Shown piece by piece: positions 1 to 8,234 of a DNA stretch of 42,794 bases. The stretch's first letter is position 1; every line of letters begins with the position of its first letter. Made by a program: the position numbers and the translations under genes. The notes beneath the pieces were generated by a model, which had not been told where the DNA came from, did no database searches, and saw only the letters and a program-made list of their open reading frames with translations. Source of the stretch: Eubacterium sp. (GTDB lineage: Bacteria; Bacillota; Clostridia; Oscillospirales; Acutalibacteraceae); assembly GCA_014465955.1 (NCBI GenBank), contig JACTVT010000018.1, positions 1 to 42,794 on the forward strand, given 5' to 3'.

Positions 1-26
1 TAAATTGTAAATTACTTTGTTTTATA

Positions 27-55
27 TTGCAATAATTCTTAATAATTGATATAAT
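27..55 (+). promoter_or_regulatory. Sigma-A-type promoter of thyA-folA
   Basis: TTGCAA (27-32) and a perfect TATAAT (50-55) are separated by 17 bases, about 30 bases ahead of the thyA start, with GAAAGGA as ribosome-binding site near 73. Positions 1-26 are AT-rich and show nothing else. Confidence 0.75.
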
Positions 56-89
56 ATTAATCTAACCTTTTTGAAAGGACGTTATTACT

Positions 90-992
90 ATGTCTAAATG
101 GGATAAAGATTACCTTGATTTGTGCAGGCGGATTTTAAGTGAGGGTACAGAGGTTGTAAACCGAACAGGTGTGAACACGATTAAAGTGCCGTCACATCAT
201 TTTCATTTTGATTTGGAGCAGGAATTTCCGATTTTAACTACAAAGCAGTTGTTTATCAGGCAGGCAATTCTTGAAATGCTGTGGATTTATCAGGCACAGT
301 CTAATGATGTGCGCTGGCTTCAGGAGCGTGATGTTAAAATCTGGAATGAGTGGGAGATTGACGAAAACGGCATATGGAATGCTATTCAGTTGCTGCCCGA
401 TGATAACGGAAATCTTGTTAAAACAGAGGTGCACAAGAATTTCGGTAAAGAATTTGCTCACACAATCGGCACGGCTTACGGCTACATTGTAAACAAATTT
501 CAGATGACTCAGAAGTTGATTGATAAACTTAAAAATCACCCTGAGGACAGGCGTATGCTTATGACCCTGTGGCAGGATGATTATCTTGATACTGCTGTTC
601 TTCCGAGTTGCGTATGGAGCAGTGAGTGGGATATTACAGACGGTAAACTGAACTGCTGGGTGCATCAGCGCAGTTGCGATGTGCCTCTCGGTCTGCCGTT
701 CAACGTTACGCAGTATGCCGTTTTTCTGTCCATGCTTGCACAGGTTTGCAATCTTAAGCCCGGAACAATCGACTGGAGTATAAAAGATGCTCACATCTAT
801 GTTAATCAGGTAGACGGTATTAAAGAGCAGATAAGAAGAATGGACGAGCAGGGCGATTTGCCTGCACCGAAACTGTGGCTTAATCCTGAGGTTGACGATT
901 TCTTTAAATTTGATAACAGCCGTGACTGCAAGGATGTTAAACTGATTGACTATAAGCATCTCGGCAAAATCACTTTCCCGATTTCACAGTGA
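90..992 (+). CDS. thyA: Thymidylate synthase (ThyA type)
   Basis: This enzyme converts dUMP to dTMP in the cytoplasm, using methylene-tetrahydrofolate as methyl donor and reductant. At 300 residues it is in the usual family range. The catalytic cysteine is Cys174 in LPSCVW (many relatives have LPPC). The phosphate-binding segment QRSCDVPLGLPFNVTQY follows, and the C-terminal DAHIYVNQ motif is present. The start is fixed by GAAAGGA about ten bases upstream. The stop is nine bases ahead of folA, so the dihydrofolate made here is regenerated by the next gene product, a classic thyA-folA pair. The call is based on motif recognition and is very secure. Confidence 0.97.
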   Translation: MSKWDKDYLDLCRRILSEGTEVVNRTGVNTIKVPSHHFHFDLEQEFPILTTKQLFIRQAILEMLWIYQAQSNDVRWLQERDVKIWNEWEIDENGIWNAIQLLPDDNGNLVKTEVHKNFGKEFAHTIGTAYGYIVNKFQMTQKLIDKLKNHPEDRRMLMTLWQDDYLDTAVLPSCVWSSEWDITDGKLNCWVHQRSCDVPLGLPFNVTQYAVFLSMLAQVCNLKPGTIDWSIKDAHIYVNQVDGIKEQIRRMDEQGDLPAPKLWLNPEVDDFFKFDNSRDCKDVKLIDYKHLGKITFPISQ

Positions 993-1001
993 GGTGAGAT
1001 T

Positions 1002-1475
1002 ATGAAGATTTCAATAATCGCCGCAGTCGGCAGAAATTACGAACTCGGCAGAAATAATGATTTAATCTGGCATTTTCATAAGGATATGGTTTTTTTCAGA
1101 GAAACCACAACAGGCTCGACTGTTCTTATGGGCAGAAAAACCTTTGAATCCTTGCCGAAGGCATTGCCTAAAAGGCGTAATATAGTTATTACAAATGATA
1201 AAAATTATATTGCCGAGGGTACAGAAGTGTGTCACAGTGTTGATGATGCGCTGGAACTCTGCAAAAATGATAATGTTTTTATTATCGGCGGCGGAAAAAT
1301 TTATCAGCAGTTTATTGATATGGCAGACAGTCTTTATTTAACAGAGGTTGAGGCTGAATGTGACGATGCTGATACTTATTTTCCAACATTCAATAAGGCT
1401 GATTACAGCCGTGAAGTCCTTGCCGAACACGAGGAAAATGGTATAAAGTTCTCACATATTCTCTATAAAAAGTAG
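1002..1475 (+). CDS. folA: Dihydrofolate reductase
   Basis: Reduces dihydrofolate to tetrahydrofolate with NADPH, replacing the cofactor oxidised by thymidylate synthase encoded just upstream. At 157 residues it is the normal bacterial size. Visible motifs are the N-terminal IAAVGRNYELG, the acidic active-site residue Asp28, the VLMGRKTFESLP dinucleotide-binding segment and the IIGGGKIYQQF glycine motif. Odd point: the active-site loop reads LIWHFHKDM, where most relatives have prolines (LPWxLPxDM); this could alter antifolate binding, which is inference. GAGGTGAG before the ATG is the ribosome-binding site, and the gene is probably co-transcribed with thyA. Confidence 0.95.
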   Translation: MKISIIAAVGRNYELGRNNDLIWHFHKDMVFFRETTTGSTVLMGRKTFESLPKALPKRRNIVITNDKNYIAEGTEVCHSVDDALELCKNDNVFIIGGGKIYQQFIDMADSLYLTEVEAECDDADTYFPTFNKADYSREVLAEHEENGIKFSHILYKK

Positions 1476-1513
1476 GGGTCGGCGTCCTTGATGATTCGAT
1501 AATTCGGCGACAC
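1472..1513 (+). repeat. Degenerate copy of the GTAGGGG hairpin family
   Basis: GTAGGGGTCGGCGTCC directly follows the folA stop, with a poor downstream arm ending CGGCGAC. The 5' box matches the family described in the findings, but the 3' arm has decayed. Low confidence. Confidence 0.35.
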
Positions 1514-1534
1514 ATTATTTAAAATAAAAAACTG

Positions 1535-1563
1535 TTGACAATAAACCGATTTTGTGTTACTAT
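1535..1563 (+). promoter_or_regulatory. Promoter of the infC-rpmI-rplT operon
   Basis: A consensus TTGACA (1535-1540) lies 17 bases from TACTAT (1558-1563). Transcription would begin near 1570, giving a leader of roughly 125 bases before infC. Confidence 0.75.
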
Positions 1564-1580
1564 ATTTGCACAACAAAGAA

Positions 1581-1666
1581 GAACACACCCGTTCTCCCCT
1601 TAAACTTAAGTGAAAAGGGCAATATTTCGGTTTGAATTATTGGTTAAGTGCGGGCATTTTGTGTTC
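1581..1666 (+). promoter_or_regulatory. Structured leader of infC-rpmI-rplT (L20-type autoregulatory leader candidate)
   Basis: GAACAC (1581-1586) can pair with GTGTTC (1661-1666), and CCCG (1588-1591) with CGGG (1651-1654), closing a domain of about 85 nt; an inner hairpin pairs CCCTT with AAGGG around 1596-1619. In Firmicutes this operon is known to carry a leader through which ribosomal protein L20 represses its own operon. Position and long-range pairing fit that role. Identity with the known leader family is inferred and was not tested with a covariance model. Confidence 0.55.
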
Positions 1667-1697
1667 GTACTTTTAAATTTTTAAAGAGGTGTTTTTT

Positions 1698-2216
1698 ATC
1701 AGCAAGTCAGCCCCACAACTTAATCGTGAAATCAGGGACAAGGAATTAAGAGTAATTACCGCCGCAGGTGAACAGCTTGGAATTATGAGTGCAAAAGAAG
1801 CGCTTAATGAAGCTGAAAAAAGAGGGCAGGATTTAGTTAAAATCGCTCCTCAGGCTAATCCGCCTGTTGCCAAGATTATGGATTACAGCAAGTTCCGTTA
1901 TGAACAGGCTAAGCGTGAAAAGGAAAACCGTAAGAAACAGAAAACTGTTGATACGAAGGAAATCCGCCTTTCGCTTAACATTGATGTCGGTGATTTCAAT
2001 ACAAAAGTTAATCAGGCAGGCAAATTCCTTTCCAAAGGGGATAAATTAAAGGTTTCTATCCGTCTTCGAGGCAGAGAAATGGCACATTCCGATTTGGGCG
2101 TTGCCAATATGCAGAGATTTGCAGAGGCACTCGGCGAGGATATTAATATTGATAAAGCACCTAAACTTGAGGGAAGGCAGATTCTTATGTTCCTTTCTTC
2201 AAAACAGGGAAAGTAA
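1698..2216 (+). CDS. infC: Translation initiation factor IF-3, probable ATC start
   Basis: IF-3 binds the 30S subunit, blocks premature 50S joining and proofreads the start codon. The N-terminal domain opens LNREIRDKELRVI, the basic linker (YEQAKREKENRKK) separates the two domains, and the C-domain carries the KEIRLSLNI and RLRGREM motifs; 172 residues is normal. No ATG lies near the N-terminus. A GTG at 1689 overlaps the AGAGGTG ribosome-binding site (1685-1691), so it cannot be the start. ATC at 1698 sits six bases after that site. AUU/AUC/AUA starts are the hallmark of infC and let IF-3 limit its own synthesis. First gene of the L35-L20 operon. Confidence 0.93.
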   Translation: MSKSAPQLNREIRDKELRVITAAGEQLGIMSAKEALNEAEKRGQDLVKIAPQANPPVAKIMDYSKFRYEQAKREKENRKKQKTVDTKEIRLSLNIDVGDFNTKVNQAGKFLSKGDKLKVSIRLRGREMAHSDLGVANMQRFAEALGEDINIDKAPKLEGRQILMFLSSKQGK

Positions 2217-2238
2217 TTTTATATTGGAGGAATAAATT

Positions 2239-2436
2239 ATGCCAAAGATTAAAACACACAGCGGCGCTAAAAAGCGTTTCAAAACAACAAAGAGCGGCAA
2301 GGTAAAGCGTGCACATGCTTATACCTCACACATTCTTACAAAAAAATCAACAAAGCGTAAGAGAAATCTTCGTAAAACTGCAGTCGGTGATGTTACAAAC
2401 CAGAAGCAGATGAAGAGACTTGTTCCTTACAAATAA
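2239..2436 (+). CDS. rpmI: 50S ribosomal protein L35
   Basis: A small, very basic large-subunit protein of 65 residues, the family's standard length. It opens MPKIKTHSGAKKRFK and has the KSGKVKRAHA segment typical of L35. A strong GGAGGAATAAATT ribosome-binding site precedes the ATG. It lies between infC and rplT, the usual Firmicutes order, and would share the leader upstream of infC. Confidence 0.97.
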   Translation: MPKIKTHSGAKKRFKTTKSGKVKRAHAYTSHILTKKSTKRKRNLRKTAVGDVTNQKQMKRLVPYK

Positions 2437-2484
2437 GAAGAATTTTTAGAAGAATATTAACTATTTATCGGAGGTATTTAAGTT

Positions 2485-2838
2485 ATGGCAAGAATTAAAG
2501 GCGCTATGGCAACTCGTAAAAGAAGAAAAAAAGTATTAAAGGCTGCTAAGGGTTATTACGGCAGTAAGCATCGCCTTTTCAAAACTGCTAAGCAGGCAGT
2601 TATGAAGAGCGGTCAGTATGCATATATCGGCAGAAAGCAGAAGAAGAGAGATTTCCGCAGAATGTGGATTACACGTATCTCTGCTGCTTGCAAGATGAAC
2701 GGAATGAACTATTCAACATTTATGAACGGTCTTAAAAAAGCAGGCGTTGATCTTAACAGAAAAATGCTTTCAGAAATTGCTATCGCAGACCCTGAAATGT
2801 TTGCAGCACTTGTTGAGCAGGCAAAGGCTGCCCTCTAA
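2485..2838 (+). CDS. rplT: 50S ribosomal protein L20
   Basis: An early-assembling 23S rRNA-binding protein of 117 residues, the usual length. The basic N-terminal arm (ARIKGAMATRKRRKK) threads into rRNA, and the C-terminal globular part carries WITRISAACKMNGMNYSTFM. In related bacteria L20 also binds its own mRNA leader to repress infC-rpmI-rplT, matching the structured leader seen at 1581-1666. The start has CGGAGGTATTTAAG ahead of it. Last gene of the operon; a strong terminator follows 13 bases after the stop. Confidence 0.97.
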   Translation: MARIKGAMATRKRRKKVLKAAKGYYGSKHRLFKTAKQAVMKSGQYAYIGRKQKKRDFRRMWITRISAACKMNGMNYSTFMNGLKKAGVDLNRKMLSEIAIADPEMFAALVEQAKAAL

Positions 2839-2851
2839 TCATACGATTTTG

Positions 2852-2880
2852 AAGAACCCGATACCATCGGGTTCTTTTTG
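2852..2880 (+). terminator. Rho-independent terminator after rplT
   Basis: An 11-bp perfect stem (AAGAACCCGAT, 2852-2862, with ATCGGGTTCTT, 2866-2876) closes a 3-base loop and runs into a T tract. Confidence 0.9.
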
Positions 2881-3002
2881 TTATATGTCCGAATGACAAT
2901 TCGGAATTTCTCATATGGTATGAAATAATGTCTTTGCTTGCTCGCATACCGCGGTTGCAATCCCGATTTGAATATGATAAATTATAATTGAGGTGAAAAT
3001 TT

Positions 3003-3377
3003 ATGAAAAGAGAATTGGGTATTGCTCGGTGCGGACTTGCTTGTTGCCTGTGCTCTGAAAACGATAAATGCAGTGGTTGTAATTCAGGTGATTGTCCCGA
3101 TAAAGACTGGTGCGAAAACAGAAAATGCTCCATATCAAAAAATATCAGCCATTGTTATGCTTGCAGTGATGAGTGCAGAAAAGGTTTGCTCGGTAAAATT
3201 AAACCATACGCTTTTACACTTTTTGTTAAAAGATACGGCGAGGAAGAACTGCTCGATTGCCTTGAAAGAAATGAAAAAAAGGGAATTGTTTATCATCGTG
3301 ACGGCATAATCGGTGATTATGATAATTTTGATGATGTTGAAAAATTGATTGCGTTTATCAGAACAGGAAAAATATGA
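3003..3377 (+). CDS. DUF3795-type cysteine-rich small protein
   Basis: A 124-residue cytoplasmic protein with a dense cysteine cluster in the first 60 residues (CGLACCLCSEN, CSGCNSGDCPD, CENRKC, CYACSDEC), the pattern of DUF3795, a family presumed to bind zinc or another metal. The second half has no cysteines and looks helical. Function is unknown. The start follows GAGGTGAAAATTT. The last four bases overlap the start of an acetyltransferase gene, so the two are translated together and may share a substrate or stress role; that is inference. A possible TTGCAA -35 box lies near 2955. Confidence 0.75.
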   Translation: MKRELGIARCGLACCLCSENDKCSGCNSGDCPDKDWCENRKCSISKNISHCYACSDECRKGLLGKIKPYAFTLFVKRYGEEELLDCLERNEKKGIVYHRDGIIGDYDNFDDVEKLIAFIRTGKI

Positions 3378-3871
3378 AAGAATACATATGTAAAATTGCG
3401 ACCATTGACGAAATGGAAGTCAAGTGGAATTATGAAATAAAAAAGCATAAAAACAGTAATTGGAAAATATGGAAAAGCGAAGCAATTTCACGAGTGAAAA
3501 ACGGTCAGAGCATTGTTTATTATGGCGTTTTTAACGGTGAAATTATATGTGAAACAACTGCAATGCTTGATAAAAGTATTGTTCAAAATTATGAAGGCTT
3601 AGTTGATGATAAAACAGTGTATCTTTGCGCTTTTCGTACTGTTGAAAAACATCAGGGTAAAGGTTATTTTTCAAGGCTGTTTCAATTTATGATTGATGAT
3701 TTGAAACGCAGGGGTTATAAAAAAGTTACTTTAGGTGTAGAGCCTGTGGAAATTGACAATTTGAAAATATATCAGCATTTAGGTTTTGACACATTTATAA
3801 AATCAGCACAGGAAATATACCCTGACGGAACAGTTATTGATGTTGATTATTATGGAATGGATTTATCTTGA
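3374..3871 (+). CDS. GNAT-family N-acetyltransferase
   Basis: At 165 residues it is a single-domain GNAT enzyme that would transfer an acetyl group from acetyl-CoA to an unknown amine. The pyrophosphate-binding motif A is seen in EKHQGKGYFSRLFQFMIDD (Q/R-x-x-G-x-G/A type), followed by the strand KKVTLGVEP and motif B IYQHLGFD. The start is an ATGA overlap with the DUF3795 gene, implying coupled translation. The substrate cannot be read from the sequence. The gene is immediately followed by a palindromic repeat that may end the transcript. Confidence 0.8.
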   Translation: MKEYICKIATIDEMEVKWNYEIKKHKNSNWKIWKSEAISRVKNGQSIVYYGVFNGEIICETTAMLDKSIVQNYEGLVDDKTVYLCAFRTVEKHQGKGYFSRLFQFMIDDLKRRGYKKVTLGVEPVEIDNLKIYQHLGFDTFIKSAQEIYPDGTVIDVDYYGMDLS

Positions 3872-3873
3872 TT

Positions 3874-3906
3874 TGTAGGGGAGAGCCTCTGTGCTCTCCC
3901 GTTTTT
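3874..3906 (+). repeat. GTAGGGG hairpin repeat, copy with T tract
   Basis: TGTAGGGG box, stem GGGAGAGC (3879-3886) / GCTCTCCC (3893-3900), then CGTTTTT-like tail. It begins right after the GNAT stop and could serve as a terminator. Confidence 0.75.
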
Positions 3907-3937
3907 AATTAATTTTTCAAAAACTTCCAATTAACTG

Positions 3938-3966
3938 TTGCAATTTTGCTTTATATAATATATTAT
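3938..3966 (+). promoter_or_regulatory. Putative promoter for the 4066-21837 gene run
   Basis: TTGCAA (3938-3943), 17 bases, TATTAT (3961-3966), in an AT-rich gap of about 195 bases. A second possible -10 (TATAAT) overlaps just downstream. The leader up to 4065 has a short hairpin (ACGG...CCGT near 4021-4039) but no recognised regulator. Confidence 0.5.
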
Positions 3967-4065
3967 AATTTATATCTTAAAAGAAAAAAGTGATTTTCTT
4001 AAACTTATGTAAATGAACAGACGGTCGGTTTTAAGCCGTATAGTATTAAGCCGGGGAGTTTCGGT

Positions 4066-4845
4066 ATGGAAAAAATCACAAGCAAAAGCAATGAAATGAT
4101 AAAAAATGTTAAAAAGCTTTTCACCTCTCGTAAGGCACGGTTTGAAAAAAATCAATTTGTTCTGGAGGGTGCAAGGCTTTGTTTTGATGTTTTCAATTCC
4201 GATTACAAAGTTATCTGCTTTTTGGTTACCGAAAAGGCGTACGAAAAGTATGAGGCAGAATGTAAGCATATGATTGATATTGCATCAAAATCATTTTTGA
4301 TTACAAATGACATTGCGTTAAAACTTGCCGATACCGAAAACACGCAGGGAATATTTGCTGTTTGTGAATTTTTGAGTAATGATTTTAAGATAGAGAAAAA
4401 TAAAAAATATATTGCACTTGATTCTTTGCAGGACCCGTCAAATCTCGGCGCAATTATCCGCACTGCCGAGGCACTCGGCATAGATGGTGCAATCTGTTTT
4501 AACTGCTGTGATATTTATAATCCGAAAGCACTTCGTGCATCTATGGGCAGTATTTTAAGACTTCCTGTTATTATAAGTGAAAATCTCTGCACAGATATTG
4601 AAAATATGAAAGCAGACGGTTTTTCGGTTTATTCTGCCGTGCCCGACAGTTCGGCGAAAGATATTACAAAGATTGATTTTAACAAATCATCTGTTATGAT
4701 TATCGGCAATGAGGGCAATGGCATTTCCGACGAGGTTAAAAAATGTTCAACAGACCTTGTTACGATAAACATGCTCGGCAGAGCGGAAAGCCTGAATGCT
4801 TCAATGGCAGGTGCTATTGCGATGTGGGAAATGCTTAGGAGATAA
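4066..4845 (+). CDS. TrmH/SpoU-family RNA 2'-O-methyltransferase
   Basis: Transfers a methyl group from S-adenosylmethionine to a ribose 2'-hydroxyl in rRNA or tRNA. The three SPOUT signature motifs are present in order: ALDSLQDPSNLGAIIRTAEA (motif 1), VMIIGNEGNGIS (motif 2) and the knot segment INMLGRAESLNASMAGAI (motif 3). An N-terminal substrate-binding domain (about 1-100, SpoU_sub_bind type) precedes them. At 259 residues it resembles the rRNA guanosine methyltransferase group (RlmB/YsgA-like), but the target base cannot be read. Ribosome-binding site GGGGAG, 2-base gap to dprA. Confidence 0.88.
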   Translation: MEKITSKSNEMIKNVKKLFTSRKARFEKNQFVLEGARLCFDVFNSDYKVICFLVTEKAYEKYEAECKHMIDIASKSFLITNDIALKLADTENTQGIFAVCEFLSNDFKIEKNKKYIALDSLQDPSNLGAIIRTAEALGIDGAICFNCCDIYNPKALRASMGSILRLPVIISENLCTDIENMKADGFSVYSAVPDSSAKDITKIDFNKSSVMIIGNEGNGISDEVKKCSTDLVTINMLGRAESLNASMAGAIAMWEMLRR

Positions 4846-4847
4846 TA

Positions 4848-6053
4848 ATGATTTCTGAAAACGCAGTATATTGGATATGGCTTGCCTGTGCACTCGGCGA
4901 GGGTTCAAGAATTAAAGAAATCGTTGATGATTTCGGCGGGGCAAAGCAGCTCTATAACGCCAACATTATGGAGTGGCGTATGAGCAGTGCTCTTGTGCCT
5001 AAACAGGTTGACAGGCTTGAAAGAACAGACATATCCGAGGCTGAAAAGATAATAACCATATGTAAGAATAATGGCTGGCATATCATTTGCTTTGAAGATG
5101 ATGACTATCCGAAAAGACTGAAAGATATTCCCGACCCGCCTGCAGTTCTGTATGTTGACGGCGATTTGCCTGATATTGACGGCAGTGTACTTATCGGCAT
5201 AGTCGGCACACGAAAGGCGAGCGACTATGCGCTTAAATGTGCAGACGTTATGAGCCGAGGAATTTGTCAGGGCGGCGGAATTGTTGTGTCGGGCGGTGCG
5301 CTTGGCGTTGATACGGCTTCACATAACGGCGCAATCCTCGGCGGCGGCAAAACGATTGCCGTTCTCGGCTGCGGACTCGGCACAAATTACCTTATGGAAA
5401 ACAAGCCGCTTCGTGATGCCATCAGCAAAAACGGTGCACTTGTTACCGAATATCCGCCGTTTGCAAAAGCATCAAGATATACCTTTCCGCTTCGCAACAG
5501 AATTATAAGCGGTCTTTCGCTCGGCGTTCTTGTTGTTGAGGCAGGCGTGAAAAGCGGCAGTCTTATCACGGCGAATCATGCACTTGAGCAGGGCAGAGAT
5601 GTTTATGCCATTCCGTGCTCCATTCTTGAAAGTAATTTTGCAGGCACAAATAAATTAATCAGTGACGGGGCATCAATTGCCCTTAATCCCGTTGACTTGC
5701 TTTATCCGTATGCCGAGGAATACGGGCTTGATTTATCACGTGTGCAGACTTCATTTGAAATTGTAAATAATACGAAAATCAAAAGAGTGAATTCAGCGGC
5801 AGACGAAAACAGTATTTCATTTGAAAATGTTTCAAAAACGAGGGAAATCAGAGAGAAAAAACGTCAGATTTCCGTTAATCTTACAGGCGATTCAAAAACT
5901 GTTTTCGATGCGCTTACAGATGAATTTACGCAGTTTGAAATAATTGCCGATAAATGCGGCATAAGCGCCAACAGTGCAATGTCTGTTCTCACAATGCTTG
6001 AAATGAGCGGACTTGCCGAAAGTGTGGGCGGCAAACGTTATAAACTGAAATAA
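4848..6053 (+). CDS. dprA: DNA-processing protein DprA (Smf)
   Basis: A cytoplasmic protein that binds incoming single-stranded DNA during transformation and loads RecA. Of 401 residues, the N-terminal part is helical (HhH/SAM-like). The central Rossmann-like fold carries IVGTRKASDYA, VVSGGALGVDTASHNGAI, TIAVLGCGL, ITEYPP-like VTEYPPF and SGSLITANHALEQGRDVYAIP. The last 60 residues look like the winged-helix DML1 domain (FEIIADKCGISANSAMSVLTMLE). Its place directly upstream of topA is the standard Firmicutes arrangement. Competence genes are not otherwise visible here, so a housekeeping recombination role is possible. Confidence 0.95.
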   Translation: MISENAVYWIWLACALGEGSRIKEIVDDFGGAKQLYNANIMEWRMSSALVPKQVDRLERTDISEAEKIITICKNNGWHIICFEDDDYPKRLKDIPDPPAVLYVDGDLPDIDGSVLIGIVGTRKASDYALKCADVMSRGICQGGGIVVSGGALGVDTASHNGAILGGGKTIAVLGCGLGTNYLMENKPLRDAISKNGALVTEYPPFAKASRYTFPLRNRIISGLSLGVLVVEAGVKSGSLITANHALEQGRDVYAIPCSILESNFAGTNKLISDGASIALNPVDLLYPYAEEYGLDLSRVQTSFEIVNNTKIKRVNSAADENSISFENVSKTREIREKKRQISVNLTGDSKTVFDALTDEFTQFEIIADKCGISANSAMSVLTMLEMSGLAESVGGKRYKLK

Positions 6054-6131
6054 TTATCCAAGGCAATGAACAGTAATTTTAACCGCGGTTTGAATTATGC
6101 CTCGTTGCCGATTTGAAAGGAATTAACATAT

Positions 6132-8234
6132 ATGTCAAAACTTGTAATTGTGGAATCACCGGCGAAAGCCAAAAATATTAAAGGTTATCTCGGAAAGGGT
6201 TATGATGTTGTGGCATCAATGGGTCACGTTCGTGACCTGCCTGCAGCACGTCTTTCCGTTGATATAGATAATGATTTTGAACCTAAATACGCAGTGATTA
6301 AAGGCAAAGAAAATTTTGTTAAGGATTTAAAGAAAAAGGCAGACAGTGCCGATTATGTTTATCTTGCAACTGACCCTGATAGAGAGGGAGAGGCTATCAG
6401 TTGGCATCTTGCAACACTGCTCGGTCTTGATTTGAATGATAAAAACCGTGTAACCTTCAATGAAATCACAAAGCACGGTGTTACAGACGGTATGGCACAG
6501 CCGAGGTCTATTGATATTGACCTTGTTGATGCTCAGCAGGCAAGACGAATTTTAGACAGGCTTATCGGCTACAAACTTTCACCATTCATCAGTCAGAAAA
6601 TTAGGCGCGGTCTTTCGGCAGGTCGAGTTCAGTCTGTCGCACTCCGCCTTGTAGTTGACAGGGAAGAAGAAATCCGTGCCTTTGTTCCGCAGGAATACTG
6701 GTCAATTGACGCTAAGTTTACAAATCCGCCGAGCAAAAAGGTTTTCGGTGCTGCGATTTACAGTAAAGACGGTGAAAAACTTAAAATCACAAGCAAAGAG
6801 CAGAGTGATGTTGTTCTTGCCGACCTTGAAAACGGAATTTATACGGTGACTTCTGTAAAAAAAGGCACAAGAAAGAAAAGTCCTACTCCTCCGTTTATAA
6901 CCTCAACACTTCAGCAGGAGGCTTCAAGGCGTTTGTCTTTTCAGGCAAGAAGAACGATGAAAGCGGCACAGGAACTTTATGAAGGTCTTGATATTGCAGG
7001 TCACGGCACAGTCGGTCTAATCACTTATATGAGAACCGATTCGCTTCGTATTTCCGATGAGGCAAGAGCGGCAGGCAATCAGTATATTGCAGATACCTAT
7101 GGCGAAAAGTATCTTCCGAAAAAGCCGAGATTTTTTAAATCAAAGGGCAATATTCAGGATGGTCACGAGGCTATCAGACCGACAATGCCGAGCATTACAC
7201 CCGATTCAATAAAAGGCTCACTCACAAATGACCAGTATAAGATTTATAAACTTGTGTGGGAACGCTTTATTGCATCACTTATGGAAAACTGTCTGCAGGA
7301 AACCGTTAAGGTTGAGATTTCATCAGGCGATTATGTGTTCACGGCAAGCGGCTACACTGTTAAGTTTGACGGATTTACCGTTCTTTATGAAGAGTCCAAA
7401 GATGATGCCAAGGGTGAGGATTCGGTTGCATTGCCGCCGCTTGCAGTAGGCGATGAATTAAGACTTAAATCCATTTTAGGCAATCAGCATTTTACTCAGC
7501 CGCCTGCAAGATATACAGAAGCAAGTCTTACAAAAGCACTTGAGGAAAACGGCGTCGGCAGACCGTCAACCTATGTAACAATCACTTCCACAATTGTGGC
7601 AAGAGAATATGTTAAACGTGAAGGCAAGCAGTTTGTTCCTACCGAACTCGGCGAGGCGGTTACAAATCTGCTTAAAGAAAGAATGCCGAATATCGTTAAT
7701 GTTAAATATACTTCAAAAATGGAAGAAGATCTTGACCTGATTGACAGCGGCGATAAAAATTATAAGGATATGATTCATCTTTACTATGATGAATTTGAAA
7801 AGCCGCTTGAGCAGGCTAAGCGTGATATGCAGGGCGTTAAAATCAAACTTAAAGAAGAAGAAACAGACGAAATCTGCGAAAAATGCGGCCGTAATATGAT
7901 TATCAAGGTCGGCAGATTCGGCAAATTCCTTGCATGCCCGGGCTATCCCGAATGTAAAAATACAAAGCCGCTTATTTTCAAAACAAAGGCAAAATGCCCC
8001 GAGTGCGGCGGCGATGTTATTGAAAAGAAAACTAAGCGCGGCATATCCTTCTATGGTTGCTCAAATTACCCCGAGTGTAATTTTATGACGTGGGATTTGC
8101 CGAGCGAAGAGGTTTGCCCGAAATGCGGCAAATCATTATTCAGGAAAAAAGGCAATGTTCTTTACTGCCCCGATGTTGAGGGTTGCGGATTTACAAAGCC
8201 TGTTCCGAGAAAGAAAAAGAGTGAAGAAAATTAA
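6132..8234 (+). CDS. topA: DNA topoisomerase I
   Basis: A type IA topoisomerase that relaxes negative supercoils through a 5'-phosphotyrosine intermediate. The Toprim domain lies at the N-terminus (VIVESPAKAKNIKGYLG, then LATDPDREGEAISWH for metal binding). The catalytic tyrosine is Tyr299 in LITYMRTDSLRIS. Three C-terminal four-cysteine zinc ribbons follow (CEKCG...CPGYPEC, CPECGG...CSNYPEC, CPKCGK...CPDVEGC). 700 residues is normal for Firmicutes. A spacer of 78 bases separates it from dprA, with GAAAGGAATT before the ATG. The stop and the next start overlap as TAATG. Confidence 0.98.
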   Translation: MSKLVIVESPAKAKNIKGYLGKGYDVVASMGHVRDLPAARLSVDIDNDFEPKYAVIKGKENFVKDLKKKADSADYVYLATDPDREGEAISWHLATLLGLDLNDKNRVTFNEITKHGVTDGMAQPRSIDIDLVDAQQARRILDRLIGYKLSPFISQKIRRGLSAGRVQSVALRLVVDREEEIRAFVPQEYWSIDAKFTNPPSKKVFGAAIYSKDGEKLKITSKEQSDVVLADLENGIYTVTSVKKGTRKKSPTPPFITSTLQQEASRRLSFQARRTMKAAQELYEGLDIAGHGTVGLITYMRTDSLRISDEARAAGNQYIADTYGEKYLPKKPRFFKSKGNIQDGHEAIRPTMPSITPDSIKGSLTNDQYKIYKLVWERFIASLMENCLQETVKVEISSGDYVFTASGYTVKFDGFTVLYEESKDDAKGEDSVALPPLAVGDELRLKSILGNQHFTQPPARYTEASLTKALEENGVGRPSTYVTITSTIVAREYVKREGKQFVPTELGEAVTNLLKERMPNIVNVKYTSKMEEDLDLIDSGDKNYKDMIHLYYDEFEKPLEQAKRDMQGVKIKLKEEETDEICEKCGRNMIIKVGRFGKFLACPGYPECKNTKPLIFKTKAKCPECGGDVIEKKTKRGISFYGCSNYPECNFMTWDLPSEEVCPKCGKSLFRKKGNVLYCPDVEGCGFTKPVPRKKKSEEN

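Noticed and set aside
234..959. Long minus-strand frame of 241 codons opposite thyA
   Set aside because: It lies entirely within thyA, which has full motifs, and shows no domain or ribosome-binding site.
1689..1697. GTG start for infC
   Set aside because: The GTG is part of the AGAGGTG ribosome-binding site, leaving no site upstream of it.
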